From the NCBI GenBank assembly GCA_017940005.1, contig JAGAZO010000006.1, positions 1 through 64,000 on the forward strand: a stretch of DNA of 64,000 bases. Reading direction: 5' to 3'. The position numbers and the translations under genes are program-made. This document shows, one piece after another, positions 8,259-17,715 of the stretch (its first letter is position 1; each line of letters opens with the position of its first letter). The notes under the pieces were generated by a model. That model made no database searches, was not told the origin of the DNA, and worked only from the letters and a program-made list of their open reading frames with translations. Origin of the DNA: Treponema sp. (GTDB lineage: Bacteria; Spirochaetota; Spirochaetia; Treponematales; Treponemataceae).

Positions 8259-10358
8259 TTACTTGCTCACCAACAGAACAAGACTGTCTGAAGGGAGCAC
8301 GTATCGCTGCTGCTCGTGCAACAGCTCCTCGTTGCCTGGCTCGCGAATGTCGTCGTCACCGTCAATTGACGTGTCTGCAATACGATGCCACTTGCCGCCA
8401 GCTGGAGACGGCAGCGTAATTGTTAAATCGTAAATGTCTGTGTTGATGGCAAAATAAAATTCATTTACGCCTATGCCGTCGTCTATTTCATCAAGGCGAT
8501 ATGCAAGAAATCGTCCGCTCTTTGTCCAATCAGGATTTTTTCCGTTCGCATCATACCAGCAAAGCTCCGACGAGTCCATAAAGAATTTGTTGCGTCTGAA
8601 TGCAGCATACGTCTTGCGCAGTTGAATGAGTGCCTTTGTGTAGCGCAAGATTTCTTTGTGCGTGTCGCAGTCGCGCCAGTGTATCCATGAAAGCTCGTTG
8701 TCTTGGCAGTACGCGTTATTGTTGCCGCGCTGGGTGCGCATCATTTCATCTCCTGCAAGCAGTAGTGGTGTTCCCTCTGCAAGCAGCAGACATGTCATAA
8801 AATTTTTTACCTTGCGGACGCGCGTTTTATTAATTTTCGGATTCGTCGATTCCCCTTCATACCCGTTGTTGTAGCTTATGTTGTCATCGCTGCCGTCATG
8901 ATTTGATTCGCCATTTTCTTCATTGTGCTTGTAGTTGTAGCTCACCACATCGTTGAGCGTAAAGCCATCGTGCACAGTGATAAAATTGATTGAATGCACT
9001 GGCTGCCGTCCGCTCGCTTTGTACAAGTCTGAGCTTCCTGCAAGACGTGTCGCCGCTTCTGTTGCGGTGTGCTCATCGCCGCGGATGAAGCGCCGTATGT
9101 CGTCGCGAAAACGCCCGTTCCATTCGCACCATCTGCTGCCAGGAAAATTGCCAAGCTGATAGCCGCAGCAGTCCCACGGCTCTGCAATCAATTTTGTGTT
9201 TGCTAAAACAGGGTCTTCTGAAATGGCATGCGGCAACGGCGGGTCTGAAAGCATGTGTCCATCTTGCGCGCGGCACAGCGCGGTCGCTAAATCGAATCGA
9301 AAGCCGTCTACGTGCATGTCGAGCACCCAGTGGTGCAAGCTGTCTAAAATAAAGCTGCCCACCACAGGGTGATTTGCGTTCACTGTATTCCCGCAACCAG
9401 AATAATTGTTGTAGTACTGTTTTTGCTCCGACACCAGCATGTAGTAGACGCTGTTTTCAATGCCGCGGAAACAAAACGTAATGCCGTGCTCGTTTCCCTC
9501 CGCCGTGTGATTGTATACGACATCGAGAATCACTTCGATGCCCGCTTTGTGCAGCTCGCGCACGAGTTCTTTGAACTCGCGCACCGCGCCGCCGGGCGTT
9601 CTATCTGCCGCATATGATGTTTTCGGCGCAAAAAATCCTATGGTGCTGTAGCCCCAGTAATTTGTTAATTTTTCTCCAGTACGCGGATTTACGCGCTCGT
9701 TTTCAAACTCGTCGAATTCAAACATGGGCATGAGCTCTACCGCCGTAATGCCGAGATATTGCAGATACGGAATTTTTTCGATAAAGCCGCGGTATGTTCC
9801 TGGACACGACACGCCCGATGTAGGAGAGCGCGTAAATCCTTTTACGTGCGCTTCGTAGATAATCGTTTCAGAAAGCGGACGATTGAGCGGCTTGTCACCC
9901 TGCCAGTCAAAATCATCTTCGTCTACGACAACACATTTTGGAAAATCTGACAAATCAGAAAGCTTGCCGTTTTCAATGCCTGCAAGTCCCGCAGAGCGCT
10001 GTTTGCTGTACGAACGAAAAATAGAGCCCTCGGTAAATGCCTTTGCATACGGGTCTATGAGATATTTATTTATATTGAAGCGATGCCCCGCAGGAGGATT
10101 GTACTGACCGTCAATTTGATAGAGATAGAGCGTACCCACCTTTGCGTCTTTAATAAACACATGCCACACATCGCCTGTTTTATTAACGCGCGGGTCAAGT
10201 TCAATGACATCGCACGGCTGCTTTGCATTCGGAGCATCAAACAGATTGAGTATAACGCGCTCCGCATTTCTACTGAACAACGCAAAATTGATTCCATTTG
10301 GTGCGACTGTTGCGCCGTATGCTCCCGGCTTGCCAGGCAATACACGAGAAATGTCCAT
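8259..10358 (-). CDS. glgX: Glycogen debranching enzyme (isoamylase-type)
   Basis: GlgX hydrolyses alpha-1,6 branches of glycogen trimmed by phosphorylase. An N-terminal CBM48 domain (VAPNGINFALFSRNAERV) is followed by a GH13 barrel with ILDVVYNHTAEG, the nucleophile Asp in VDGFRFDLATALCR, the acid Glu in LIAEPWD, and the transition-state pair in ITVHDGFTLNDVV. The length of 699 residues fits TreX/GlgX. It heads the operon with glgP. No Shine-Dalgarno sequence precedes the ATG; instead a TATAAT box ends 8 nt upstream, so the mRNA may be leaderless. Confidence 0.94.
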   Translation of the reverse strand: MDISRVLPGKPGAYGATVAPNGINFALFSRNAERVILNLFDAPNAKQPCDVIELDPRVNKTGDVWHVFIKDAKVGTLYLYQIDGQYNPPAGHRFNINKYLIDPYAKAFTEGSIFRSYSKQRSAGLAGIENGKLSDLSDFPKCVVVDEDDFDWQGDKPLNRPLSETIIYEAHVKGFTRSPTSGVSCPGTYRGFIEKIPYLQYLGITAVELMPMFEFDEFENERVNPRTGEKLTNYWGYSTIGFFAPKTSYAADRTPGGAVREFKELVRELHKAGIEVILDVVYNHTAEGNEHGITFCFRGIENSVYYMLVSEQKQYYNNYSGCGNTVNANHPVVGSFILDSLHHWVLDMHVDGFRFDLATALCRAQDGHMLSDPPLPHAISEDPVLANTKLIAEPWDCCGYQLGNFPGSRWCEWNGRFRDDIRRFIRGDEHTATEAATRLAGSSDLYKASGRQPVHSINFITVHDGFTLNDVVSYNYKHNEENGESNHDGSDDNISYNNGYEGESTNPKINKTRVRKVKNFMTCLLLAEGTPLLLAGDEMMRTQRGNNNAYCQDNELSWIHWRDCDTHKEILRYTKALIQLRKTYAAFRRNKFFMDSSELCWYDANGKNPDWTKSGRFLAYRLDEIDDGIGVNEFYFAINTDIYDLTITLPSPAGGKWHRIADTSIDGDDDIREPGNEELLHEQQRYVLPSDSLVLLVSK

Positions 10359-10366
10359 AGTATTTG

Positions 10367-10372
10367 ATTATA
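10367..10372 (-). promoter_or_regulatory. -10 box of glgX, next to the start codon
   Basis: TATAAT on the minus strand ends 8 nt before the glgX ATG. The -35 region is weak. Initiation 6-8 nt downstream would place the 5' end at or just before the ATG. Confidence 0.45.
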
Positions 10373-10518
10373 TCACAAAACAGTACTTTCTTCCACACGA
10401 TTGTTGGAATAACATTTTACACAGTTGCGCTATTACGCATGCTTATTCGATTGTCGCACATCTACAGTTTGCATTCTGGCAGTTTGGAAAAAACGGGTGT
10501 ACAGCTTTGGCAACAGCA

Positions 10519-11778
10519 TTACGCATTTCGCTGCTCAACAACTCCGCCGCGCGTATCTACAATGCGCTTCATATCGACAATATTATCTACGACGATGTAT
10601 GTATCATAGATTTCGATTTTTCGTTTTTCGACAAATTTATTAACTTCATCGCGCGTTGTTTCAAGAGAAACCCCCGCCCAGTGCGCAATATCTGCAATCG
10701 TTACATTGAATTTACGCTGACGATTTGCTGTATTTACAGACGGATACATCTCGTCAAGCATGAGGAACACATCGGCAATGCGAGCTTGCAAATCTTTGAT
10801 TACGAGCGTGCGGAAACGGCGCTTTTGGTCGTAAATGCGTTTGCAAAAAAGCTTTAACAAAATGATTGCAATTTGCGGATTGCCTGTAATCAGCAATTCA
10901 AAATTTTCTTTATTAAATTCGAGGCACTCCACATTGCCAATTGCAACACACGTAGCGGAACGTGGCGAGTTGTCGAGGATTGCCATTTCTCCAAAAAATT
11001 CGCCGGGCTTCATAATGTCAAGATTTTTCTTTGCACCATTGACACACTTGACAAGCTGCACGCGTCCTGACTGAATCAAATAAAAACAGTTGCCCGGCTC
11101 AAACTCACTGATAATGACGTTGCCCGGTTTATATTGCTTTGCAAACCGTTTGAATGCGGGGAGCGCAAACTGCTTGAGTGCGCCAGAAGCTTCTTCTTTG
11201 TCGCCAGGCGCGTCGTCCCGCTTTGCACGAGCTCTTTCCAACGCTTTGTCGTTGCGGAGCTTTGCATCTGCATATAATTTTGCAACCTCTTCCTTTTTGG
11301 AAGTGTCAGGATACAACGACAAAAATTTAACGCAGATGTCGCAACACGACAAATACTGCTCATCGTTATAAAAACTTTTAGCAACGGCAATCATGCCGCT
11401 CTGACGATCTTCTGTTACATTGTTGAGAATTGATTCTGTTTTTTTGTGAACTTGCCTAAGCTGGTTTGAAAAGACGCGGAGCATCTTCATAATGACTTGT
11501 TTGTTGCCGCTAAAAATCTGTTCAAACTCCTGCACAGTGAGCACAATCACGACACAATCTGTAAGAGCTGTAGCAGTCTCTTCGCGCGGGAAATGCCCAA
11601 GCGCAGACTTTACGCCAAAAAATTCGCCGTTCTTCACTTGTTCTGTAACAGGCTGATGAGTTTCAATATCTACTGTTGTAAGAACAAGAATTCCCTTTTG
11701 AAGGATAAAAATACGTTCGTCTTTATCTCCTTCAAAATAGACAATCGAGCCCTTTGAATATTGCATCGCTTTAGGCAT
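10519..11778 (-). CDS. Cyclic nucleotide-binding (Crp-like) protein with two cNMP domains
   Basis: This 419-residue protein has two cNMP-binding beta-barrels. The first (about residues 8-100) begins YSKGSIVYFEGDKDERIFILQKG. The second (about 215-325) shows VIISEFEPGNCFYLIQSG and the phosphate-binding-like segment GEFFGEMAILDNSPRSATCVA, close to the classical FGE...PRSA cassette. A helical linker with tetratricopeptide-like character separates them. The C-terminal end (VTIADIAHWAGVSLETTRDEV) is a winged-helix HTH, so it may be a transcription regulator answering a cyclic nucleotide. It is monocistronic. AAGGA 6-7 nt before the ATG and a TATAAT further up support the start. Confidence 0.85.
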   Translation of the reverse strand: MPKAMQYSKGSIVYFEGDKDERIFILQKGILVLTTVDIETHQPVTEQVKNGEFFGVKSALGHFPREETATALTDCVVIVLTVQEFEQIFSGNKQVIMKMLRVFSNQLRQVHKKTESILNNVTEDRQSGMIAVAKSFYNDEQYLSCCDICVKFLSLYPDTSKKEEVAKLYADAKLRNDKALERARAKRDDAPGDKEEASGALKQFALPAFKRFAKQYKPGNVIISEFEPGNCFYLIQSGRVQLVKCVNGAKKNLDIMKPGEFFGEMAILDNSPRSATCVAIGNVECLEFNKENFELLITGNPQIAIILLKLFCKRIYDQKRRFRTLVIKDLQARIADVFLMLDEMYPSVNTANRQRKFNVTIADIAHWAGVSLETTRDEVNKFVEKRKIEIYDTYIVVDNIVDMKRIVDTRGGVVEQRNA

Positions 11779-11844
11779 ATAAAATCCTTACCGTAGTATC
11801 GTGCTATTATATCACAAAAACACTATTTATGCTATGCTTTTTTT

Positions 11845-12711
11845 ATGATAGATTTACATACTCACACAACTGCGTCAGATGGTCAATACCCCCCATCAAC
11901 GCTTGTCAACATGGCGCACGACGCAGGAGTAACTGTTCTAGCGATTACCGACCACGATACAACAAGCGGTCTTGATGAAGCTGCTCAACAAGCGCAAAAA
12001 AGAGGCATAACGTTTGTACGCGGCATAGAACTCAATATCACTTGGCCAACTGGCGAATTTCATCTGCTCGGACTTGGATTTCAGCAAATGTCTCAATCAC
12101 TTTTTGATATTATTGCTTTTTTGCAAAAAAAACGAGATGAACGCAATATGCAGATTATAAAAAAATTGAATGAAAACAATATTGCTATCTCATATGAAGA
12201 ACTCAATTCACTTTTTCCGAATCGACAAATCGGACGACCACATTTTGCCGCTTATCTCGTGCAAAAAAATGTTGTTAAAACAAGCCAACAAGCATTTATA
12301 GAATATCTTGCAAAAGGTCGTCCTTGCTATGCGGAACGGACAAGCGCAAACCTCGATGAAGCAGTTCAAGCAATCTGTGATTCAGGCGGCGTTCCCGTGA
12401 TTGCGCATCCTATGTCACTGCACGCATCGTGGAAGCAACTTGATGCAATCCTTGACGACGTTCATGGACGCGGTGTAGCGGGGCTTGAAGCGTATCATCC
12501 TGGCGCCCGACCGCAAGACTGCAAACGGCTTGAACAGCTTGCGCGCGCTCATGGCATGTTTGTCACAGCGGGCAGCGATTTTCACGGAGAAAAAATCAGA
12601 GCAGACAGAAAACTCGGACACACGACAGACGGCAAAAAGATTGACGACACATTTTATTACGATGAACTTTTGCCGCATATCAGTAATTTTTTGCATGCAA
12701 AAAACGCGTAA
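11845..12711 (+). CDS. PHP domain phosphoesterase (RNase AM/YciV-like)
   Basis: This 288-residue metal-dependent hydrolase carries the PHP motifs DLHTHTTASDG (residues 3-13), LAITDHDT, RGIELNITW, VIAHPMSL and TAGSDFHGE, which hold the trinuclear metal site. Members of this family act as 3',5'-nucleoside bisphosphate phosphatases and as 5'-3' exoribonucleases that mature rRNA ends. The protein has the insertion after the second motif seen in the YciV/TrpH branch. There is no Shine-Dalgarno site; a TATGCT box (11833-11838) ends 6 nt before the ATG, pointing to a leaderless mRNA. yifB follows 27 nt downstream. Confidence 0.88.
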   Translation: MIDLHTHTTASDGQYPPSTLVNMAHDAGVTVLAITDHDTTSGLDEAAQQAQKRGITFVRGIELNITWPTGEFHLLGLGFQQMSQSLFDIIAFLQKKRDERNMQIIKKLNENNIAISYEELNSLFPNRQIGRPHFAAYLVQKNVVKTSQQAFIEYLAKGRPCYAERTSANLDEAVQAICDSGGVPVIAHPMSLHASWKQLDAILDDVHGRGVAGLEAYHPGARPQDCKRLEQLARAHGMFVTAGSDFHGEKIRADRKLGHTTDGKKIDDTFYYDELLPHISNFLHAKNA

Positions 12712-12738
12712 AAGCGTCATTCTTTGACAATATAAAGT

Positions 12739-14472
12739 ATGCAGATTTTTTCGTTTTCTCCGTTTGGATATGAGGGTGCGCTTGTCACTGTAGAAGTAGA
12801 CATTCGACGCGGCATTCCCGCTGTTGATATTGTAGGGCTTGCGGACGGTGCGGTAAAAGAGTCGCGCGAACGCATGAAAGCTGCCATTCAGAACGCAGGT
12901 TTTGCGTTTCCGCCTGAACGCGTTTTAATAAGTTTATCGCCGGCAGATTTGCGCAAGGAAGGAGCAGGATTTGATTTGGCGATTGCGCTCGCCGTTCTGC
13001 AAGCAGAAGATGCCGCTGCATGTGCCGCGCGCAAAAACAATGCTTTGCACAATGCAGCAGCATGTACAGCAGAAAGCGATGCATCTTGCGACAAAGCGCT
13101 CGAAAGGCACAGTAAACCGTTTTCCAACGATGCAATTCTCGTCATGGGCGAGTTGGAGCTTTCTGGCAATGTGCGGAACGTTCGCGCTGTTCACGCGGCA
13201 GCAGCAACTGCGGCATCTGGCGGCATTTTAAAATGCATTGTACCTCGTGCAAACGCAGATGAAGCGCGCGAGGTTAACGGCATGAAAGTGTATGGTGCAG
13301 ATACGCTCGAAGGCGCATTTGACGCGCTCACGCATCCTGAATATTTTACTGAACGCGGCGAGTCGTTCGAACATGCATTTGTTCCTGACGGAGCTACAGA
13401 AGTGGACGGCGTACTTTTTCCACCTGCAACAGACTGCGGCGAATTTGCAGAAATCATGGGACAGCAGTTTCTTGTGCGCGGCTTGCAGATTGCTGCGGCA
13501 GGCGGGCACAATGTGCTTGCTGTCGGCGCACCCGGTTGCGGCAAAACGATGGCGCTGCAAAAATTCGGTGCACTGCTCCCATTGCTCACGGTAGAAGAAG
13601 CGCAGAGCGTAACGCGCATTTACTCCGTTGCAGGACTCATGAGCCGCGACGAGCCGCTTATACGCATTGCGCCGTTCCGCCAGCCACATCAAACTGCCAC
13701 GATTGAAGGCATGTGCGGCGGCGGCATTCACTGCATTCCTGGAGAAATATCGCTTGCGCATAACGGCGTTCTGTTTCTCGACGAAGCAGCTGAGTTCCGC
13801 ACGTCTGTGCTCCAAATGCTGCGCGTACCTATTGAAAACGGACGCATCACGCTTGCGCGCGCAGGCCGTTCCACAGTCTATCCTGCATCATTTCAGCTGC
13901 TGCTGGCGTCAAACCCATGCCCGTGCGGCAACTTCGGCTCAAAAGCAAATGTGTGCTTGTGCAGCGCGCGCTCGGTTGAACTGTATTGGAATAAATTTTC
14001 TGCGCCGCTTTTAGACCGCATAGACATACGCATTCCCGTAGACAACGAATGTGCGCACGATTCATTGCATCGCACCGCGCCCTGCTCCATCGATGCATTT
14101 GCCGCCGCACAACAAAAAGCGAGCGACGCGCGCTCATGCAGCGGCAAACATCTTTCAACAGCAGAACTGCGCGTAGCGATTGCGCGCGCAGTAAAAATAG
14201 AACGCAGACGGCAAGGCTGCCGTAATGCCCGCCTTACGCCGCAAGAAGTTGTCGAGCACTGCCGCACAACAAAAGAAGCGCGAACACTCCTCGACAACGC
14301 AGTGCTCCGCTACAGTTTTTCTGCACGCGCTGTCTCAAGCTGCTTGAAAATTGCACGAACAGTTGCCGACATGGATGACAGCGATGTGATTCAAGAGGCG
14401 CACATGAAAGAAGCGGTGAGCTATCGCAAATCGTGCAACGATTTTATGAACAGCAATACACATGGCGAATAA
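12739..14472 (+). CDS. YifB/ComM family Mg-chelatase-like AAA+ ATPase
   Basis: ComM-type proteins are hexameric AAA+ helicases that help branch migration during natural transformation. This protein has the N-terminal Lon-like ChlI domain (FGYEGALVTVEVDIRRG; LVGLADGAVKESRERM-like; PERVLISLSPADLRKEG), Walker A GAPGCGKT, Walker B NGVLFLDEAAEF, and the CNPCPCGN segment (here SNPCPCGNFGS). It is 577 residues, about 70 more than usual; extra Ala/Cys-rich sequence lies near residues 93-130 in the N-terminal domain and a second one after the RIDIRIPV motif. The function in competence is inferred from the family only. Confidence 0.9.
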   Translation: MQIFSFSPFGYEGALVTVEVDIRRGIPAVDIVGLADGAVKESRERMKAAIQNAGFAFPPERVLISLSPADLRKEGAGFDLAIALAVLQAEDAAACAARKNNALHNAAACTAESDASCDKALERHSKPFSNDAILVMGELELSGNVRNVRAVHAAAATAASGGILKCIVPRANADEAREVNGMKVYGADTLEGAFDALTHPEYFTERGESFEHAFVPDGATEVDGVLFPPATDCGEFAEIMGQQFLVRGLQIAAAGGHNVLAVGAPGCGKTMALQKFGALLPLLTVEEAQSVTRIYSVAGLMSRDEPLIRIAPFRQPHQTATIEGMCGGGIHCIPGEISLAHNGVLFLDEAAEFRTSVLQMLRVPIENGRITLARAGRSTVYPASFQLLLASNPCPCGNFGSKANVCLCSARSVELYWNKFSAPLLDRIDIRIPVDNECAHDSLHRTAPCSIDAFAAAQQKASDARSCSGKHLSTAELRVAIARAVKIERRRQGCRNARLTPQEVVEHCRTTKEARTLLDNAVLRYSFSARAVSSCLKIARTVADMDDSDVIQEAHMKEAVSYRKSCNDFMNSNTHGE

Positions 14473-14643
14473 TTGCTCGACAACAACTTACGTGCTCACG
14501 TGTGACAGAACGATAAAACTATAGCACTAAATCTGAAATCTCAAGTGGCTGTTATCCCATAACATCTGTGATGTCGCCTTGCTCATAACGCTTATTTTCG
14601 ATATTATTTGGGTAATAATATTTTATGGGAGTATATTTTTTAT

Positions 14644-15264
14644 ATGACGAATTTATTTGCATCACCTTTTTGTGATGACGACGATGACGAAAAGAAGAAA
14701 ATGCCGGAGATGCCCGACCCACTCACTGAAAAATTTTTAAAAACGCGGCAGATAATTTTATCAGGTGAAATCAATAAAGATTTGGCAGACAAAATAGTAC
14801 GGCAACTGCTCGTACTTGAAGCAGATAGCGATAAAAAAACTATCTACATGTATATCGATTCACCCGGAGGCGATGTTGACGCAGGCTTTGCAATCTTTGA
14901 CATGATTCGCTTTATCAAAGCGCCGGTTGTGCTCATCGGTATGGGGCTTATCGCAAGTGCAGCGGCGCTCGTGCTGCTCGCAGTGCCTAAAGATAGGCGC
15001 ATTGGATTGCCAAACAGCCATTACCTTATTCATCAGCCTATGAGCGGCATGAAAGGCGTTGCCACCGACATAGAGATTCACGCAAAAGAGCTTGCAAAAA
15101 CACATGCAAAGCTCAACAAAATCATCGCTGATGAAACAGGCACGCCTGTCGAGCAAGTGGAAAAAGACACTGACCGCGACCACTGGCTTGACGCGGAAGA
15201 AGCTAAAGCGTATGGTCTTATAAGCAATGTTATTAAAACGCGTGAAGAAATCGTAAAAAAATAA
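14644..15264 (+). CDS. clpP: ATP-dependent Clp protease proteolytic subunit
   Basis: ClpP forms the barrel protease fed by ClpX or ClpA. The catalytic Ser lies in LIASAAAL, the His in YLIHQPMSG and the Asp in KDTDRDHWLDAEEAKAYGL. The Ser segment is divergent: the usual GQAASMGA is replaced by GMGLIASAAALVLL, as in secondary ClpP copies, and the N-terminus carries an acidic tract (DDDDDEKKK). I chose ATG 14644; a TTG at 14608 adds twelve residues without family support. GGGAG lies 12 nt upstream of the ATG. It may be one of two ClpP types in the genome. Confidence 0.88.
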   Translation: MTNLFASPFCDDDDDEKKKMPEMPDPLTEKFLKTRQIILSGEINKDLADKIVRQLLVLEADSDKKTIYMYIDSPGGDVDAGFAIFDMIRFIKAPVVLIGMGLIASAAALVLLAVPKDRRIGLPNSHYLIHQPMSGMKGVATDIEIHAKELAKTHAKLNKIIADETGTPVEQVEKDTDRDHWLDAEEAKAYGLISNVIKTREEIVKK

Positions 15265-15284
15265 TTACGTATTGAACAGCAATT

Positions 15285-16175
15285 ATGACATTCGATTTGA
15301 CCAATGAATTAACAAGCGAGATAGCAGTTGCACTTGAAAATCAAAACGAGAAATTTCTTGTGAGTGCAAAGGACAGCGCACTTATACATGCAACACATGG
15401 TAAAGCGGATGAAGAAAATTATTACACATTGCCAGAATGGAATTCGGAAGATGGATTTAAAATACGCGAAGAGTTTGTCAATAATCTCCACGCACCATTT
15501 GCTCGCGACAGCTTGCAAACTGCGCTTCATTCTGGAAGGGGGGTATTCAAGAAATTTAAGGATACGTTAAAAAATTTTCCAGAAGTCGAAAAGGTTTGGT
15601 ACCAATTTCGGAACCGGAAAATGCATGAAACTATCGTCAACTGGTATAACAGTCTGCGCGATATTTGGGGTCTTGAAAAGCTCAATCATTTTTACGAAGA
15701 AACTAGCGATTTGCTTCATGATGATTTTACTTTTCAAGAATATGTCTCTGCGAGAGACAAAGATGTTATTCGAGATTCTGCAACATCGCTTGATTTTAAC
15801 TGTACTTTTCCCTATAAAATCGGCAATGTTTTTTTTGAATTGTGGCGCCATTTTTTTGAATTTGGTGACTCGCTGAATCAAACAGGTTTTATCTGTCGTG
15901 CTTTAACAGGCGATTTCGCAGGATGTATTACGTCATCATCGTTTTTGACTTGTGATGAAAACACGGCAGTATTAACAAGTTTTTTTGTATTAGAAACTTT
16001 CCGCGGATTAGGCATAGGAAACGAACTTTTTTCGATGTGTCTTTCCGATTTGAAAAAACGCGGCAAGCAATATGTAGTAACTGCAAATATAGTTATACCC
16101 GATATACTTATCCCGTTGCTTGAACGCAATGGTTTTGAAAAAGCAGGTTCGGGCTTTGCAGCAAAACTTTATTAA
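15285..16175 (+). CDS. UPF0158-GNAT fusion acetyltransferase
   Basis: Two domains are seen in 296 residues. The N-terminal half resembles UPF0158 proteins: an acidic lead, then HSGRGVFKKFKDTL followed by VWYQFRNRKMHETIVNWYNS. The C-terminal part (about 200-296) is a GNAT acetyltransferase with CITSSSFLTCDENTAVLTSFFV, the acetyl-CoA loop LETFRGLGIGNELFSMCL (R-G-x-G-I-G type) and ILIPLLERNGFEKAG. Its acceptor substrate is unknown. It lies 20 nt after clpP and 23 nt before the RNA-binding protein gene, so the three may be co-transcribed. Confidence 0.75.
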   Translation: MTFDLTNELTSEIAVALENQNEKFLVSAKDSALIHATHGKADEENYYTLPEWNSEDGFKIREEFVNNLHAPFARDSLQTALHSGRGVFKKFKDTLKNFPEVEKVWYQFRNRKMHETIVNWYNSLRDIWGLEKLNHFYEETSDLLHDDFTFQEYVSARDKDVIRDSATSLDFNCTFPYKIGNVFFELWRHFFEFGDSLNQTGFICRALTGDFAGCITSSSFLTCDENTAVLTSFFVLETFRGLGIGNELFSMCLSDLKKRGKQYVVTANIVIPDILIPLLERNGFEKAGSGFAAKLY

Positions 16176-16198
16176 TTTATTTTACAGAGGTAATTAAT

Positions 16199-16966
16199 AT
16201 GTCGTTTAACCGTGAAACAGAAATTGATTTAGAGCAAGCAGCTATTTTTCTAAAAGAAGCTCTTAATAAAGTTATGACACAGGAAAATCCTGATCTTCTC
16301 AATGATTTGAAAAAGGTTTTTAAAAAAAGTGTTCCTTTCTCAAAGCGCATGTATGTTGCAGCGTATCTCGTCAAAGAAGCACAATTAAGAAATCGCAACC
16401 GTTTTAACAATCGGCACAACGGTACTGCAATGCACAATAATCATGGCTCGTATAACGCTGCGCGCAACATGCAACAGAAAGAAGCGCGCGAAAATGCAAC
16501 GCGTGAAATACATTCTGAAGAACACACACCTCACTCGCATGTGCAAATTGACGAATCGCTTGCAGCAACCATATTCGTCAGCATTGGGCGCAACAGACGC
16601 GTGTACCCTCGCGATTTAGTTGGGCTGCTCGTGAGCGTTGCAAATCTTGACCGAGACAAAATCGGGAACATTCGCGTACTTGCTAATTATTCGTTTGTAC
16701 AACTTTTCAAAGACGACGCAGAAAAAGCCATACATGCACTCAACGGATATGATTATCGGGGAAGAAAACTTGCTGTAAGCTATTCCCGACAAAAAGCAGA
16801 CGAAGAAACAGCAGCCTTTGAATCATATGAAAATCACGCTGAAAATTCTTATGAAGCACAAGAAGACGAGTGCGCATATAAGACGGGTGAGAATAACGAA
16901 CAAAACACTCCTGTAAATTATATGAGCGAACAGAACATGCCACAAAACGGCACTTCTCTCGCGTAA
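16199..16966 (+). CDS. DbpA-like RNA-binding domain protein
   Basis: Residues about 120-200 match the RNA-recognition fold found at the C-terminus of DEAD-box helicases DbpA and CsdA: TIFVSIGRNRRVYPRDLVGLL, then GNIRVLANYSFVQLF and RGRKLAVSYSR. There is no helicase core in this 255-residue protein, so it is a free-standing binding domain. The N-terminal 80 residues are helical and charged, the middle is Asn/His rich, and the tail is acidic and Asn/Glu rich, probably unstructured. GAGG 8 nt before the ATG supports the start. It may bind structured rRNA or act in ribosome biogenesis; this is inference. Confidence 0.78.
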   Translation: MSFNRETEIDLEQAAIFLKEALNKVMTQENPDLLNDLKKVFKKSVPFSKRMYVAAYLVKEAQLRNRNRFNNRHNGTAMHNNHGSYNAARNMQQKEARENATREIHSEEHTPHSHVQIDESLAATIFVSIGRNRRVYPRDLVGLLVSVANLDRDKIGNIRVLANYSFVQLFKDDAEKAIHALNGYDYRGRKLAVSYSRQKADEETAAFESYENHAENSYEAQEDECAYKTGENNEQNTPVNYMSEQNMPQNGTSLA

Positions 16967-16974
16967 GAGGTTTT

Positions 16975-17649
16975 ATGGAATCGCTAGTTGTTTTGAACAC
17001 GGGACCACTCGGCGTGAACACGTATATTGTGCCGCTTGCAAAAGACGCTGTGCTCATCGTTGATCCGGCAGCGTGTACGTTCACCGACGACGAGACAAAA
17101 ATTACCGGCTGGCTCGATGAGCATAAAAAGCGTCCCGCGGGCATATTCCTCACGCACAGCCATTTCGACCATATCACTGGGCTTGCTGTTTTGAAAAAAG
17201 CGTTTCCCGACTGCGCGATCGCAGTTCACAAAAGCGAAGCGTGCATGCTCAATGGAGAAGCGCAAGTAGCTTCATTCGGCTTGCGGCAACTTGCTGCCGC
17301 GTTTCAAGATATGCCGCGCGCAGACAAAACAGTCGCAGGCGGAGAAACGCTCGACGCTGTATTTACAGACGAGCGTGACGCTGAAGTTGCAGCCGCGCTT
17401 TCGCAGTGGAAAATATTGCACACGCCCGGTCACTCCACAGGTTCGTTGTGCTTGTACAACGCAGAGCGCGGCGAGCTCATTTCAGGAGACACTGTTTTTT
17501 ACCGCAGCTACGGCAGAACAGATTTACCCGGTGGCGATGAAGCAGCAATACACAAAAGCTTGCTCACACTTAAAGAAACGCTGCCGCGCGACACGCGTGT
17601 ATATCCCGGTCACGACTATTACGGCTTTCCGCTTTCAGAAAATTATTAA
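16975..17649 (+). CDS. MBL-fold metallo-hydrolase (glyoxalase II-like)
   Basis: This 224-residue protein is a metallo-beta-lactamase fold hydrolase. The metal ligands are visible: FLTHSHFDHITG (HxHxDH), HTPGHSTGS, ISGDTVFYRSYGRTDLPGGD and YPGHDYYG. This pattern with YRSYGRTDLPGG is typical of small YcbL/GloB2-like proteins, which often hydrolyse thioesters such as lactoylglutathione, but the true substrate is not known. It lies 8 nt after the RNA-binding protein gene with GAGG before the ATG, so they are co-transcribed. Confidence 0.88.
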   Translation: MESLVVLNTGPLGVNTYIVPLAKDAVLIVDPAACTFTDDETKITGWLDEHKKRPAGIFLTHSHFDHITGLAVLKKAFPDCAIAVHKSEACMLNGEAQVASFGLRQLAAAFQDMPRADKTVAGGETLDAVFTDERDAEVAAALSQWKILHTPGHSTGSLCLYNAERGELISGDTVFYRSYGRTDLPGGDEAAIHKSLLTLKETLPRDTRVYPGHDYYGFPLSENY

Positions 17650-17715
17650 TGTGCGTGCACGTGCAAGAAATATATGCTCGCCTGCGGTGCACACCGTTGC
17701 TGCATCTGCTGTCCA

